The notes under the pieces were generated by a model. That model had not been told where the DNA came from and made no database searches. It worked only from the letters and a program-made list of their open reading frames with translations. Of a stretch of 64,000 bases of DNA, positions 10,571 to 19,277 are shown piece by piece. The DNA is taken from positions 1 through 64,000 of the forward strand of contig NZ_CALPDB010000006.1 in NCBI RefSeq assembly GCF_943193155.1, given 5' to 3'. The DNA is from Veillonella intestinalis. Lineage in GTDB: Bacteria; Bacillota; Negativicutes; Veillonellales; Veillonellaceae. Positions within the stretch are counted from its first letter, which is position 1. Each line of letters opens with the position of its first letter. The position numbers and the translations under genes were made by a program.

Positions 10571-12079
10571 CTAATATTCTTTTTCAACAGACACACCTGT
10601 ATAATAATGTGTCAATATCTGCTTATAGTAATCCTTTCCTTTGCCGCCATCTTTAGCAGCCATAGCCGCAGCTCCCCATTGTGACATGCCTAACCCATGT
10701 CCCCAGCCGTAGCCACGAATTGATACCGTATCAGTTGCTTTTTTAAATGTATGATATGCCTTTGGATTTTTAAAACTATCCGCTGAGGCAGGCGTTTTAA
10801 CATTTACATAAAAATCAAACAAAGTGGATTTAAGACCAAATATTTTCATAATGGTATCACCACTCAAAGTAAGAGATTTTTTAGAGCCTACAAAAGTAGC
10901 TGTCAGTACTCGTCCTGATACGCCCCGATCAGCCTGTTTAATCGGGCGCTTACGCAAAGTACTAAGCTTAATTTCTTTTAACGTCCCTACATCTTTGCCC
11001 GCCGCTTTTAATTTAGCTTCCATAGCAGACCGAGTGAGTTTAACTGTCCACGCCGAACTATCACCATTTTGTGCATAATCTTTAACGCCCCGTAAGTAAG
11101 GAACTACACTGCCCCATACATTTTCACTATTTTCTGTATAACCGCCACCATCGGCATGGAACAAGGCTTCAATAAGCTGCCCCTTATATTTCATAACCAT
11201 ACCTTTCGTGTCATCTACGGCTTTAGTCGTGCTGGCAAACTCAGCTGCTTGCCCATTATATACTTGATGATTTGTATTAGGCTGCACATCATAGGCTTTA
11301 TTAACACTTTGCTTCATATTATATAACGCATAGGTCCGCGCTGCTACAGCTTGTGCTTTCAGTGCCTCTTGCGGCCAGCTTGGCACTACTTCAGCAGGAA
11401 CAACACCATATAGATAATCCTCTAAGCCTACTTCATTAATGAGCATCATAGCCCCCGAAGAAGTTGGCACTACCTTAATAGCCCCTCGATACGGCTTACT
11501 ATCGACTAACATAGTGCCTGGCGTATTTCCCTGCCAGGATTTAATATATATGCCACCCTCTACAGCTTTACCATTTACAGTAATCTTATTGTTTTTTACA
11601 GCCACCACAACAGCATCACCAGTCGTGGCTTTTGGCAAAGCTGTTTTATTTAAAGTATATACAGCCATTTTACCGCTGCCAGCTGCAACCCAAGAGGTGG
11701 TGCGGCTACCTAACAGCACTCGAACTGGTGGCACACTAGCTTCCACCCCTTCTGAAAAGGCGGGCACTTTTGAAACTTTAACAGTATGCTTAGTCTCACC
11801 CTGTCCTTTAGTTGAATCAGTGGTAGTTGACGTTTTAGTCGTCGTAACAGTTGTAGTCTTAGTCGTTGTAGCCGTCTTTTTATCCTTATTTGGCTTTGTC
11901 ACTACCGTTGTCGTTGATTCGGTGGTCTTAGTCGGTGTTTTTATAGTCGTTGTAGTCGTGGAACTACTGCCACCTTCTTTAGTCACTGTAATCATAGCCG
12001 CCTCAACTACAAAACTACAAGTAAGAGCCGACGTTAAAACTGTAGCTACTAGCGCTTTTTGCCAAATCTTGCCTATCAT
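10571..12079 (-). CDS. SpoIID/LytB domain exported protein with Thr-rich linker
   Basis: 502 residues. An N-terminal signal peptide (about 1-28) is followed by a low-complexity Thr/Lys/Ser linker (about 35-95), then a SpoIID domain: '[19 protein letters not shown]', '[14 protein letters not shown]' and the C-terminal '[13 protein letters not shown]'. SpoIID of Bacillus is a lytic transglycosylase that cuts denuded glycan during engulfment; relatives in non-sporulating bacteria probably act in ordinary wall turnover in the periplasm. It overlaps ruvB by four bases (ATGA-type). The linker is long for the family and is written in repetitive codons, so length may vary between strains. Confidence 0.88.
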   Translation of the reverse strand: MIGKIWQKALVATVLTSALTCSFVVEAAMITVTKEGGSSSTTTTTIKTPTKTTESTTTVVTKPNKDKKTATTTKTTTVTTTKTSTTTDSTKGQGETKHTVKVSKVPAFSEGVEASVPPVRVLLGSRTTSWVAAGSGKMAVYTLNKTALPKATTGDAVVVAVKNNKITVNGKAVEGGIYIKSWQGNTPGTMLVDSKPYRGAIKVVPTSSGAMMLINEVGLEDYLYGVVPAEVVPSWPQEALKAQAVAARTYALYNMKQSVNKAYDVQPNTNHQVYNGQAAEFASTTKAVDDTKGMVMKYKGQLIEALFHADGGGYTENSENVWGSVVPYLRGVKDYAQNGDSSAWTVKLTRSAMEAKLKAAGKDVGTLKEIKLSTLRKRPIKQADRGVSGRVLTATFVGSKKSLTLSGDTIMKIFGLKSTLFDFYVNVKTPASADSFKNPKAYHTFKKATDTVSIRGYGWGHGLGMSQWGAAAMAAKDGGKGKDYYKQILTHYYTGVSVEKEY

Positions 12080-13122
12080 AAAGCCCCCTTATCACGATTA
12101 GCATTAGGATTCGTAATTCCTAAATGATCATATGCTAATTGGGTAGCCATTCGCCCCCGATTCGTACGCACTAAAAAACCTAATTGCATTAAATACGGTT
12201 CATATACATCTTCAATTGTATCTCGTTCTTCACTAATGGAGGCAGCAATTGTGTCAATCCCTACAGGACCACCTTGAAATTTATCAATAATAGCCGTTAA
12301 TACACGTCTATCAATACGATCTAAACCAATTTGATCAATGTCTAACCGTTCTAAAGCATCATCAGCAATTACATCGGTAATGACGCCATTTCCTAACACC
12401 TGCGCAACATCACGAACACGCTTTAACAAACGATTAGCAATTCGTGGAGTTCCCCGTGAACGTCGTGCTATTTCTGCAGCCCCAGTTTCTGTAATAGATG
12501 TATTAAGCACATCAGCGGCGCGCTTAACAATGAACTCTAACTCGTCTTGTTTATAGTATTCTAAATGACTAATAATGCCAAAACGATCACGCAAAGGCCC
12601 TGATAGAGCGCCGGCTTTCGTTGTCGCTCCTACCAAAGTAAAAGGTGGTAAATCAATACGCACGGAACGAGCACTTGGCCCCTTTCCTACGATGATATCA
12701 AGCGAATAATCTTCCATAGCTGAATACAATACTTCTTCTACTGTTCGCGATAAGCGATGAATCTCATCAATAAATAACACATCATGAGCCTGTAGATTAG
12801 TAAGTAACGCTGCTAAGTCACCAGCTCGTTCGATAGCTGGACCAGAAGTAATGCGAAAATTAACACCCATTTCATTAGCAATAATACCAGCCAAGGTTGT
12901 TTTACCAAGACCCGGTGGTCCGTAAAGTAAAACATGGTCTAACGCTTCATTACGCTCTTTGGCAGCTTGAATATATACTTTTAAATTATTTTTTGCATCG
13001 GTTTGGCCAATATACTCTTGTAAATATCGTGGGCGTAAACTAAATTGCCAAGAGTCGCCAATTTGCTCCTCTTTGCCAACAATACGCATTTCACTATCAG
13101 CTACTCGTATTTCTTCTTTCAT
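12076..13122 (-). CDS. ruvB: Holliday junction ATP-dependent helicase RuvB
   Basis: A 348-residue AAA+ motor that drives branch migration with RuvA. '[14 protein letters not shown]' is Walker A (about residues 64-77), '[11 protein letters not shown]' Walker B, '[20 protein letters not shown]' sensor 1 and arginine finger, and a winged-helix C-terminal domain includes '[25 protein letters not shown]'. Full length and conserved. It starts two bases after ruvA ends. Confidence 0.97.
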   Translation of the reverse strand: MKEEIRVADSEMRIVGKEEQIGDSWQFSLRPRYLQEYIGQTDAKNNLKVYIQAAKERNEALDHVLLYGPPGLGKTTLAGIIANEMGVNFRITSGPAIERAGDLAALLTNLQAHDVLFIDEIHRLSRTVEEVLYSAMEDYSLDIIVGKGPSARSVRIDLPPFTLVGATTKAGALSGPLRDRFGIISHLEYYKQDELEFIVKRAADVLNTSITETGAAEIARRSRGTPRIANRLLKRVRDVAQVLGNGVITDVIADDALERLDIDQIGLDRIDRRVLTAIIDKFQGGPVGIDTIAASISEERDTIEDVYEPYLMQLGFLVRTNRGRMATQLAYDHLGITNPNANRDKGAL

Positions 13123-13124
13123 GG

Positions 13125-13733
13125 TTACCTACCTTTTCCCAATTCAGATAAAACTTGCCGCAACAAGGTGGATACATCTTGTTGTCCATCATCCAGTTGC
13201 GTTAAGATTTCCGTAAATTCGGACTCTTTATAACCCAACGAGAGCAATGCTTCAGCAACTTCACCAGCTACCCCGAGACGCGTAACAGTCGGTGAAATTG
13301 TATCTGTAGCCGTACTACTAGGAGCCGTAGTAAACTTACCAATTTTATCTTTTAACTCTAACACTAAACGCTCCGCTGATTTTTTACCAATACCAGGCAA
13401 TTTGGTAAGCGTTGTCAACTCACCATTCATAATAGCTACTTTAATTCCATCTACAGAGAGACCTGACAAAATTCCAAGACCTACTTTAGGACCAATACCA
13501 GAAACCGAAATCAATAGCATAAATAACTCATATTCATCTTGTGTCGCAAATCCATATAATTGAATGGCATCTTCACGAACACTCATATGCGTATATAATA
13601 AAACTTCGGCTCCTTCTACTAAAGTATCTAGCGTGCTGCCCGATATATATAAGCGATAGCCTACGCCATGAACATCAATAAAACAGGAGCCCGCAAAAAT
13701 ATGGCTCACTATACCTCGCACAAATCCAATCAT
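13125..13733 (-). CDS. ruvA: Holliday junction branch migration subunit RuvA
   Basis: A 202-residue junction-binding protein: an OB-fold at the N-terminus ('[12 protein letters not shown]'), two helix-hairpin-helix motifs ('[13 protein letters not shown]', '[19 protein letters not shown]') and a C-terminal three-helix domain ('[15 protein letters not shown]') that contacts RuvB. Forms one complex with the RuvB and RuvC genes on either side. Confidence 0.96.
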   Translation of the reverse strand: MIGFVRGIVSHIFAGSCFIDVHGVGYRLYISGSTLDTLVEGAEVLLYTHMSVREDAIQLYGFATQDEYELFMLLISVSGIGPKVGLGILSGLSVDGIKVAIMNGELTTLTKLPGIGKKSAERLVLELKDKIGKFTTAPSSTATDTISPTVTRLGVAGEVAEALLSLGYKESEFTEILTQLDDGQQDVSTLLRQVLSELGKGR

Positions 13734-13830
13734 GGATATGCCTCCTACTAATTAACAAATTTATATTACAATCTTAATTTATTATATGGGGTCTATATTA
13801 TAATCTTATTTATTATTAGGCTCCACTCTT

Positions 13831-13891
13831 ATCATATTTAAATGCACTATCCTTATATTTGAATACGCTATTCTTATATTTGAATGCGGCG
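13831..13891. repeat. About three tandem copies of a 21-base unit at the ruvC 3' end
   Basis: Units near 13831-13852, 13853-13873 and 13874-13891 share the core ATATTTRAATRC. The rightmost copy contains the last codons and stop of ruvC, so the others look like repeated duplication of the gene's tail into the ruvC-ruvA spacer. Copies are imperfect. Confidence 0.65.
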
Positions 13892-14374
13892 CCGTAAATC
13901 TTCACTATGTGAGCTATGTGCGGTACAGATAGCAATTGCCAAAGCATCCGCTGTATCATCAGGTTTGATTTTCTCTCGAATACCAAGCATATTCATAGTC
14001 ATATAAATGACCTGTTCTTTGGTCGCCTTACCATAACCAACCACAGCCTGTTTGACTTGCAAAGGGGTATACTCATAAATAGGTATGCGCCGCTGATTAG
14101 CAGCCAATAAAATAACACCTCGAGCTTGTGCAACCGTAATAGCTGTTGTTACGTTGCGATTAAAGAATAATTTTTCTATGCCGAACTTATCTGGCTCATA
14201 TTCTTCTAGTACATCACTTAAATCGTTAAACAATATTTCAAGGCGCATTGCATCGGTGTCTTGTGGAGTTGTTGTAATGGCACCATAAGCCACTGTTTTC
14301 AATCGACTTCCTTCTACATCAATGATGCCATAACCACAAATAGCAGTCCCTGGATCTATGCCTATAATACGCAC
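13874..14374 (-). CDS. ruvC: Holliday junction endonuclease RuvC
   Basis: A 166-residue RNase H-fold nuclease that cuts Holliday junctions symmetrically. The acidic residues are visible: D in 'GIDPGTAICGYG' (residue 7), E in 'FGIEKLFFNRN' (about 66), and paired D in 'KPDDTADALAIAIC' (about 138-145). It leads the ruvCAB order, separated from ruvA by a 140-base spacer containing the tandem repeat of its own tail. Confidence 0.95.
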   Translation of the reverse strand: MRIIGIDPGTAICGYGIIDVEGSRLKTVAYGAITTTPQDTDAMRLEILFNDLSDVLEEYEPDKFGIEKLFFNRNVTTAITVAQARGVILLAANQRRIPIYEYTPLQVKQAVVGYGKATKEQVIYMTMNMLGIREKIKPDDTADALAIAICTAHSSHSEDLRRRIQI

Positions 14375-14551
14375 GGTAAAACTCCTTTACTCTATCTAAT
14401 ACTATCATTTTATTATAGCATTTCTTACGCTATAGACCAAACAGAAATACGATTAAAATAGCCTATGTTTTGCACCCTATTGATATGCTTACACCGAGTA
14501 CATAAAACACTATATGCTTTTTTCTTCATCAATATTTTAATATTTAGTACC

Positions 14552-14580
14552 TTGTATTGTTTTATACCTTGTGTTATTAT
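14552..14580 (+). promoter_or_regulatory. Promoter of the padR operon
   Basis: TTGTAT (14552-14557) and TATTAT (14575-14580) with a 17-base spacer lie about 40 bases upstream of the padR start. PadR regulators commonly repress their own operon, so an operator near this site is likely, though I cannot define it. Confidence 0.55.
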
Positions 14581-14619
14581 GTAGTTGTCAGTACACAATA
14601 GTGATATAAAGGAGTTGCC

Positions 14620-14943
14620 ATGAAAACACAACTTAAGAAAGGAGTTATAGAACTATTAGTATTAGGTTTATTAACTCAAAAAAACCATTATGGTTATGAA
14701 ATCGTTGATACTATTTCAGACTATGTAGAAATGTCAGAAGGATCTATCTATCCTCTTTTGAAACGCTTACAAAAAGATACATTAGTAGAAACTTATTGGG
14801 AAGAATCCATCAGTGGTCCCCCACGCAAATATTATCGAATTACCCCCACTGGTAAAGCAAATTATCGTGAAATGCTACTGGAATGGCAAAATTTCTCCAG
14901 TGCAGTCAATCGATTTTTAGAAGGAGTGAATCATCATGACTAA
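14620..14943 (+). CDS. PadR family transcriptional regulator
   Basis: A 107-residue winged-helix DNA-binding protein: 'LLTQKNHYGYEIVDTISDYVEMSEGSIYPLLKRLQKD' is the PadR helix-turn-helix and 'YYRITPTGKANY' the wing. AAAGGAG precedes the ATG. It overlaps the following HAAS gene by eight bases, so the two are translated together. In Firmicutes PadR-HAAS pairs usually control membrane or envelope functions through an unknown signal; the HAAS domain may modulate the PadR protein. Confidence 0.9.
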   Translation: MKTQLKKGVIELLVLGLLTQKNHYGYEIVDTISDYVEMSEGSIYPLLKRLQKDTLVETYWEESISGPPRKYYRITPTGKANYREMLLEWQNFSSAVNRFLEGVNHHD

Positions 14944-15517
14944 AGAGCAATATTTAGACTTATTACGCTATTACTTTCGTCACGCCAAGGCAGAAGATAT
15001 GCAAGAAATCATTAGTGACTATGAAGAACATTTTAGAAGTGGCTATGAACAAAATCTAACTGATGAAGCTATTATTCAAGCGCTTGGTGAGCCAAAGCAA
15101 ATTTATGAAGCCTACCTATCTGAAGGGATTATTACAGAAAAGAAAGGACTCTTAAAGGGGGATTTAAAAGAAGATATAAAAGATATGTTAGATAAAGCCC
15201 AAGAAGAGTTTCACACAACCATGAAGCCTCAACTGCCCCATTATTGGCAGGAAGCTTCTAAGGCTGTTTTTATTACCAGTGGCACCTTATCATACGCCCT
15301 AGCTGCGCTATGCTGGTTTATCACCTTAATCCTAACCTATCTATTAAGTATTCAATGGCAGCCATTAGCTGATGTAGCCCCATTACCGGCGGTATCTTTA
15401 GTAACAATAGGAGCCTTCTTCTTAACTGGGGTTGGCGCTGGCCTTACTTGTCTATTCATTGGTCAAGAGTGCTTCAAACAATATAAGGAAAAAAAAGTTA
15501 AGGAGGTTCTCGGATGA
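14936..15517 (+). CDS. HAAS/DUF1700 domain membrane protein
   Basis: 193 residues. The N-terminal 75 residues ('YLDLLRYYFRHAKAEDMQEIISDYEEHF', 'ALGEPKQI') form a HAAS (DUF1700) domain, an alpha-helical module typically encoded beside PadR regulators. Two hydrophobic segments follow (about 110-140 and 150-180), with a basic C-terminal tail. It overlaps padR upstream and the small exported-protein gene downstream by four bases. Likely a membrane sensor or modulator of the PadR protein; the signal is unknown. Confidence 0.85.
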   Translation: MTKEQYLDLLRYYFRHAKAEDMQEIISDYEEHFRSGYEQNLTDEAIIQALGEPKQIYEAYLSEGIITEKKGLLKGDLKEDIKDMLDKAQEEFHTTMKPQLPHYWQEASKAVFITSGTLSYALAALCWFITLILTYLLSIQWQPLADVAPLPAVSLVTIGAFFLTGVGAGLTCLFIGQECFKQYKEKKVKEVLG

Positions 15518-15858
15518 AACGAATTTTAATTACAGTCTTACTCACCATTTTCTGCTTTGGTATTGGTTTAACTTCCTTAGTAGTAAATGACTTATCAAAC
15601 TTAAACCGATGGTATCAAACAGAGGTAAGACCTACTATGCACAAAGATGAACATCGCGATACGCATAAAGATATGCACAAAGAGGATATGAAAAATCGTC
15701 AATCTAAAGAGTGGCAAAAAAATACACCGACTGCCGAATCTAGAGCAGTACCACCAGCGCCTCCAGAAGCAACTGCGCCACCAATGGCACCTACACCACC
15801 AAATCAGACTTCCAATGAAGGAGCTGTGCCAACTACTACACCGGCACCTCAACCATAA
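15514..15858 (+). CDS. Small membrane-anchored or exported protein, His-rich and Pro-rich
   Basis: 114 residues, not recognised. An N-terminal hydrophobic segment (about 4-27) could be a signal anchor or signal peptide. Residues 43-60 run as a four-residue pattern (HKDE, HRDT, HKDM, HKED) rich in His, Asp and Lys, which could bind metal ions. The last 40 residues are Pro/Ala/Thr-rich, as in proteins spanning the cell wall. It overlaps the HAAS gene by four bases and ends at a terminator, so it is the third gene of the padR operon and probably its output or sensor. Confidence 0.7.
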   Translation: MKRILITVLLTIFCFGIGLTSLVVNDLSNLNRWYQTEVRPTMHKDEHRDTHKDMHKEDMKNRQSKEWQKNTPTAESRAVPPAPPEATAPPMAPTPPNQTSNEGAVPTTTPAPQP

Positions 15859-15917
15859 GTCCCCAACACTAACCATTCAACAATAATCAACAATAAATTT
15901 AAATTACTTTACACACT

Positions 15918-15967
15918 AAAAGCTGTAACCTCATGAGACATTTTATTGCCCATAGGTTACAGCTTTT
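15918..15967. terminator. Bidirectional terminator between convergent genes
   Basis: Perfect 14-base arms AAAAGCTGTAACCT (15918-15931) and AGGTTACAGCTTTT (15954-15967) around a 22-base loop. It sits between the padR operon (plus) and the amidotransferase gene (minus) and can serve both. Confidence 0.8.
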
Positions 15968-16002
15968 TAATTTAAATATAACAGAGTTAACTATATCAAC
16001 CT

Positions 16003-16728
16003 TTACATTCTATCTTTTACTTTCGCTACAAAAGCTTCAAATAAGGCATACATCTCCTCATGCTCTTGCCACATATTTTCAGGATGCCACTGTACTCCTA
16101 CAATGGAAGCATCTCGATTTTCAATCCCTTCAACAATGCCGTCAGGACTAGTCGCCGTAACCGCAAAACCAGCCGGTACATTACGGATAGCTTGATGATG
16201 ACGAGAATTCACCAAAGTAGTAAGACCCAATACAGAATGCAAAAAACTATCTTTCGTTACATTGACAGTATGGGTAGGGTAACCGCCTGGGGCATCTTGC
16301 GAATGTTTAATATATGCCCCCTCACATTGCGTATCTATATCTTGAAACAATGTGCCGCCCAAGGCAACGTTAATCATTTGAGCCCCTTTACAAATACCAA
16401 GAATAGGCTTTTTGACCTTTGCAGCTGCTAAAATTAACTCTCGTTCAAACAAATCCCGCTTATAATTAATAGTACCAATTTGTCGAATGGGCTCCTCACC
16501 AAATAGATGAGGATCTACATCAGGCCCACCATGCACAATTAAACCATCATACAAAGCTAAGTAATCTTCCCCAATGGCATTTGTCACATCTGGCAAAATA
16601 ACAGGAATACAACCTAGTTTAGCAATAACTTCAACTAATTCTCTTGAAACAAAAGGGGCTCGCTGTAAATTAGTACGCGGCGTAGCCTCCATATATGTAT
16701 CGGCTGTAATAGCAATGCGTGGTTTCAT
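16003..16728 (-). CDS. Class I glutamine amidotransferase-like hydrolase (peptidase C26)
   Basis: About 241 residues, related to gamma-glutamyl-gamma-aminobutyrate hydrolase (PuuD-like). The nucleophile cysteine lies in 'ILGICKGAQMINVALGG' and the catalytic His/Glu in 'VGVQWHPENM'; 'RHHQAI' is also typical. The frame opens with GTG at 16737, but the ATG three codons later (MKPRIAIT) lies at a better distance from AAGGGTG. Members hydrolyse gamma-glutamyl amides; no polyamine genes are nearby, so the true substrate is open. Confidence 0.85.
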   Translation of the reverse strand: MKPRIAITADTYMEATPRTNLQRAPFVSRELVEVIAKLGCIPVILPDVTNAIGEDYLALYDGLIVHGGPDVDPHLFGEEPIRQIGTINYKRDLFERELILAAAKVKKPILGICKGAQMINVALGGTLFQDIDTQCEGAYIKHSQDAPGGYPTHTVNVTKDSFLHSVLGLTTLVNSRHHQAIRNVPAGFAVTATSPDGIVEGIENRDASIVGVQWHPENMWQEHEEMYALFEAFVAKVKDRM

Positions 16729-16807
16729 AATAATCACCCTTTTTATAAATATAATGACTTGGTAAATCTTTCATTGCTTTCATTATACAACAAATAGTCT
16801 AAAAAAA

Positions 16808-16854
16808 AACAAGGTCTATGATATCCTTTTCTTACGGATTCCATAAACCTTGTT
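16808..16854 (-). terminator. Terminator overlapping the 3' end of trmD
   Basis: On the minus strand AACAAGGTTTATG and CATAGACCTTGTT pair, with an inner ATCC/GGAT step, followed by a run of nine T. The left arm of the RNA hairpin is inside the last codons of trmD, so the coding end and terminator share sequence. It ends the ylxM-to-trmD unit. Confidence 0.85.
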
Positions 16855-17713
16855 TTTTCAATTCTTTTATTGCTCGTTCCTCTTCACCAGTTAGCTCTCG
16901 CTCCAATAAATCAGGACGCAACTGTAAGGTGCGTAATAAAGCTTGTTGCAAACGCCAATTGGCAATGTTTTGATGATGCCCACTGCGCAATACCTCAGGC
17001 ACAGCCCAGTCACGATACACTGGTGGCTTAGTATATTGTGGTCCTTCTAAAATAGGCCGATAAAAGGAGTCTTCTATAGCGCCTGACGCAGCCCCTAACA
17101 CGCCTGGTATCATACGCGCTACCGCATCAGCTACAATCATTGCTGGTAATTCACCACCGGTTAAAACAAAATCTCCAATCGAAATTGTCTCATCCACCAA
17201 ATGTTCTTCTACACGATAGTCAACGCCTTCATAATGACCACAAATCAATACTAATTGATCATATGTAGCAAGCTCCCGCGCTTTTGCTTGATTAAAAGTA
17301 GTACCTGTAGGTCCTAAAAAAATCACCCGTTTGCGAAGCTCTGAAACAGGTTCTTGTGACAGTCTATTAGCCACAAGGCTAGTATCAGCCATATCAGCCG
17401 TATCAATGGTATCCACATTACCAACAACATCAGCAACATCAACAATTCCCTCCTGAGAACTGTCTTCTACTGTTAGTGCGGTGTTATGTAACACATGTTC
17501 CACAGCTTCGAAAATGGGTGGCGCCATCATAAGCATACCAGCCCCACCGCCATAAGGCGTATCATCCACTTGCCCATGCTTATTATGTGCAAAATCACGA
17601 GGATTCGTAACCGCCATAGTTAAACGATTAGCGGCCATAGCACGCTTAATAATAGAGTGATTAAAAAAAGCAGCAAAGAACTCAGGAAATAAAGAAATAA
17701 TGTCAATTTTCAT
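16832..17713 (-). CDS. trmD: tRNA (guanine-N1-)-methyltransferase, with an acidic insertion
   Basis: 293 residues against about 240 usual. TrmD methylates G37 of tRNAs to prevent frameshifting. The SPOUT knot is intact: '[17 protein letters not shown]' (54-70), '[37 protein letters not shown]' (156-192) and '[17 protein letters not shown]' near the C-terminus. Between residues about 78 and 126 there is an extra stretch rich in Val/Asp/Ala ([18 protein letters not shown]) absent from ordinary TrmD. It follows rimM after 97 bases; rplS, the usual next gene, is missing and a terminator follows instead. Confidence 0.93.
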   Translation of the reverse strand: MKIDIISLFPEFFAAFFNHSIIKRAMAANRLTMAVTNPRDFAHNKHGQVDDTPYGGGAGMLMMAPPIFEAVEHVLHNTALTVEDSSQEGIVDVADVVGNVDTIDTADMADTSLVANRLSQEPVSELRKRVIFLGPTGTTFNQAKARELATYDQLVLICGHYEGVDYRVEEHLVDETISIGDFVLTGGELPAMIVADAVARMIPGVLGAASGAIEDSFYRPILEGPQYTKPPVYRDWAVPEVLRSGHHQNIANWRLQQALLRTLQLRPDLLERELTGEEERAIKELKKQGLWNP

Positions 17714-17810
17714 AGTTTTACATTATCCTTTCTAACGCCACTAGCTAGCAATTCTCATTCTAAGAAATACTTTGTCTAGGCGTTTTACATACCTAAGTCT
17801 TAGCTGCTTC

Positions 17811-18308
17811 TTAAATCCATTCTGGTGGATCAGCAATAATTTTTCCAGCTTCAATATTAATGTCTAAAATCACATGTTCTAATACAGGTAGCAATAAATC
17901 AGGTTGCCCTTCTTGTTTGACTACATATACATCATTAGCACCAGGCTGTAATACTTCAGACACAGTGCCAAGTATATTACCTTTCGTATCTTCCACAGTA
18001 AGACCAATAATATCAAAGATATAATAGCGCCCTTCAGGAAGTTCTACTAATTCATCACGACGCACTTGAATTTCTTTACGAGCCATTAATTCTGCTGCAT
18101 TGCGATCAGGCACTTCATTAAAGGTAGCTAAAATAAATTGCTTATGAAAACGAGCAGATGTAATGTGGTATTCCTTACCATCAATGTAGCACACATCCAT
18201 CGTCAAAAACCGATCAGGAAAATCGGTTTGCGGCATTATACGAAGATCACCCCGCACACCGTGCGGGGCAACAATAATACCTATGGTAATTAACTCATTC
18301 CGATCCAT
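17811..18308 (-). CDS. rimM: Ribosome maturation factor RimM
   Basis: A 165-residue factor for assembly of the 30S head, binding S19. It opens with 'ITIGIIVAPHGVRGDLRIMPQTD', the RimM signature, and has a PRC-barrel C-terminal domain ('YYIFDIIGLTVED', 'DVYVVKQEG', 'LLPVLEHVI'). The ATG overlaps the ylqD stop, so the two are coupled, and it stands before trmD as in most bacteria. Confidence 0.95.
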   Translation of the reverse strand: MDRNELITIGIIVAPHGVRGDLRIMPQTDFPDRFLTMDVCYIDGKEYHITSARFHKQFILATFNEVPDRNAAELMARKEIQVRRDELVELPEGRYYIFDIIGLTVEDTKGNILGTVSEVLQPGANDVYVVKQEGQPDLLLPVLEHVILDINIEAGKIIADPPEWI

Positions 18309-18715
18309 TATTGGCGAAATGCGATAATCTTGCCATCTTCAAGCAAGATTTCAGAACCCATTAAGGAATCGAGATTATCCCCGATTTTAACCGTAATAGT
18401 CTGTTCCATAGTGCCCTGAGCAATCTCAGAACCAAGTTCAAGCTTTTCCGCATCCTTTAATTTGGCTGCTACTTCCGCCTTAAAGTTTAAACGTTTCTGC
18501 TTTTCTTCTTCAATCTGCTGGCGTAATTGAATAAGGCCTTGTGCATCAAGTTTAGCTTGTTCACTTAATAAGCGTTTTGCTTGAAACTCAATTTGCTGTA
18601 AGTCTTGCTCAACTAGCTCTAAACGCTGCTGAAACTCAGCAACAAGCTTAGCTTTGAGCCCTTCTGTAACTTTCGACTTAATCGTCACTGGGACGCGTAC
18701 CGTCATTTCTTCCAT
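18308..18715 (-). CDS. ylqD: YlqD family protein
   Basis: 135 residues, of the Firmicute YlqD family, named for its place between khpA and rimM in Bacillus. A central coiled-coil stretch rich in Gln/Glu/Leu (about 25-90) is flanked by short strand-like ends ('VRVPVTIKSKVTEGL', 'ITVKIGDNLDSLMGSEILLEDGKI'). No enzymatic motif is visible and the function is unknown. Its position in the ribosome assembly operon is conserved. Confidence 0.8.
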   Translation of the reverse strand: MEEMTVRVPVTIKSKVTEGLKAKLVAEFQQRLELVEQDLQQIEFQAKRLLSEQAKLDAQGLIQLRQQIEEEKQKRLNFKAEVAAKLKDAEKLELGSEIAQGTMEQTITVKIGDNLDSLMGSEILLEDGKIIAFRQ

Positions 18716-18728
18716 GTTTTCTCACCCT

Positions 18729-18959
18729 TTAGACAATATCAACGGATATTTTTTTGTTTTCTTTAATAGCTGCTGCTTTTGCGACAGCTCGGATTGCTTT
18801 AGCAATTCTGCCCTGCTTTCCAATAACCTTACCCATGTCTTCCGGTGCAACGTGAACTTCATAGACTTCCACATCACCTTTTACGGTCACGGTAACAGAA
18901 ACGGCTTCAGGCTGCTTAACCAATGACTTCGCAATTAATGTAATTAATTCTTTCATCAC
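18729..18959 (-). CDS. khpA: KH domain RNA-binding protein KhpA (YlqC)
   Basis: A 76-residue single KH domain protein; the RNA-binding loop is seen in 'VIGKQGRIAKAIRAV' (about 44-58). In other Firmicutes KhpA pairs with KhpB (not in the window) and influences cell division and elongation through RNA binding. It lies between rpsP and ylqD, the standard order. Confidence 0.92.
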   Translation of the reverse strand: MMKELITLIAKSLVKQPEAVSVTVTVKGDVEVYEVHVAPEDMGKVIGKQGRIAKAIRAVAKAAAIKENKKISVDIV

Positions 18960-18977
18960 AGTATGCCTCTCTATGAA

Positions 18978-19241
18978 TTACTTCTTAGCGTCAGCAAATT
19001 TCTGCATAACACCGTGCTGTTTGAAAAGGGAGCGAACAGTGTCAGTTGGTTGTGCACCATTACCCAACCAAGTCAATGCTTTTTCTTCATCAATATTGAT
19101 AATAGCTGGGGACTTAGTTGCGTCGTACTGACCAATAGTATCTACTGGACGACTCTCACGAGGAGCGCGGGAGTCAGCTACAACGATACGATAGAACGGA
19201 GCTTTTTTAGCACCCAAACGAGTTAAACGAATTTTCAACAT
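18978..19241 (-). CDS. rpsP: 30S ribosomal protein S16
   Basis: An 87-residue ribosomal protein beginning '[28 protein letters not shown]', unmistakable for S16. A strong AAGGAGGTGA ribosome site precedes it. It lies 36 bases downstream of ffh. Confidence 0.97.
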   Translation of the reverse strand: MLKIRLTRLGAKKAPFYRIVVADSRAPRESRPVDTIGQYDATKSPAIINIDEEKALTWLGNGAQPTDTVRSLFKQHGVMQKFADAKK

Positions 19242-19277
19242 ATATACTTCACCTCCTTATTAGAATCTCTTCTATGA

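Noticed and set aside
11439-12101. Open plus-strand frame of 220 codons, Val-rich, opposite the SpoIID-like gene
   Set aside because: It is the complement of the Thr-rich linker (ACN codons read as GTN/NGT), has no ribosome site, and the minus-strand gene has clear family motifs.
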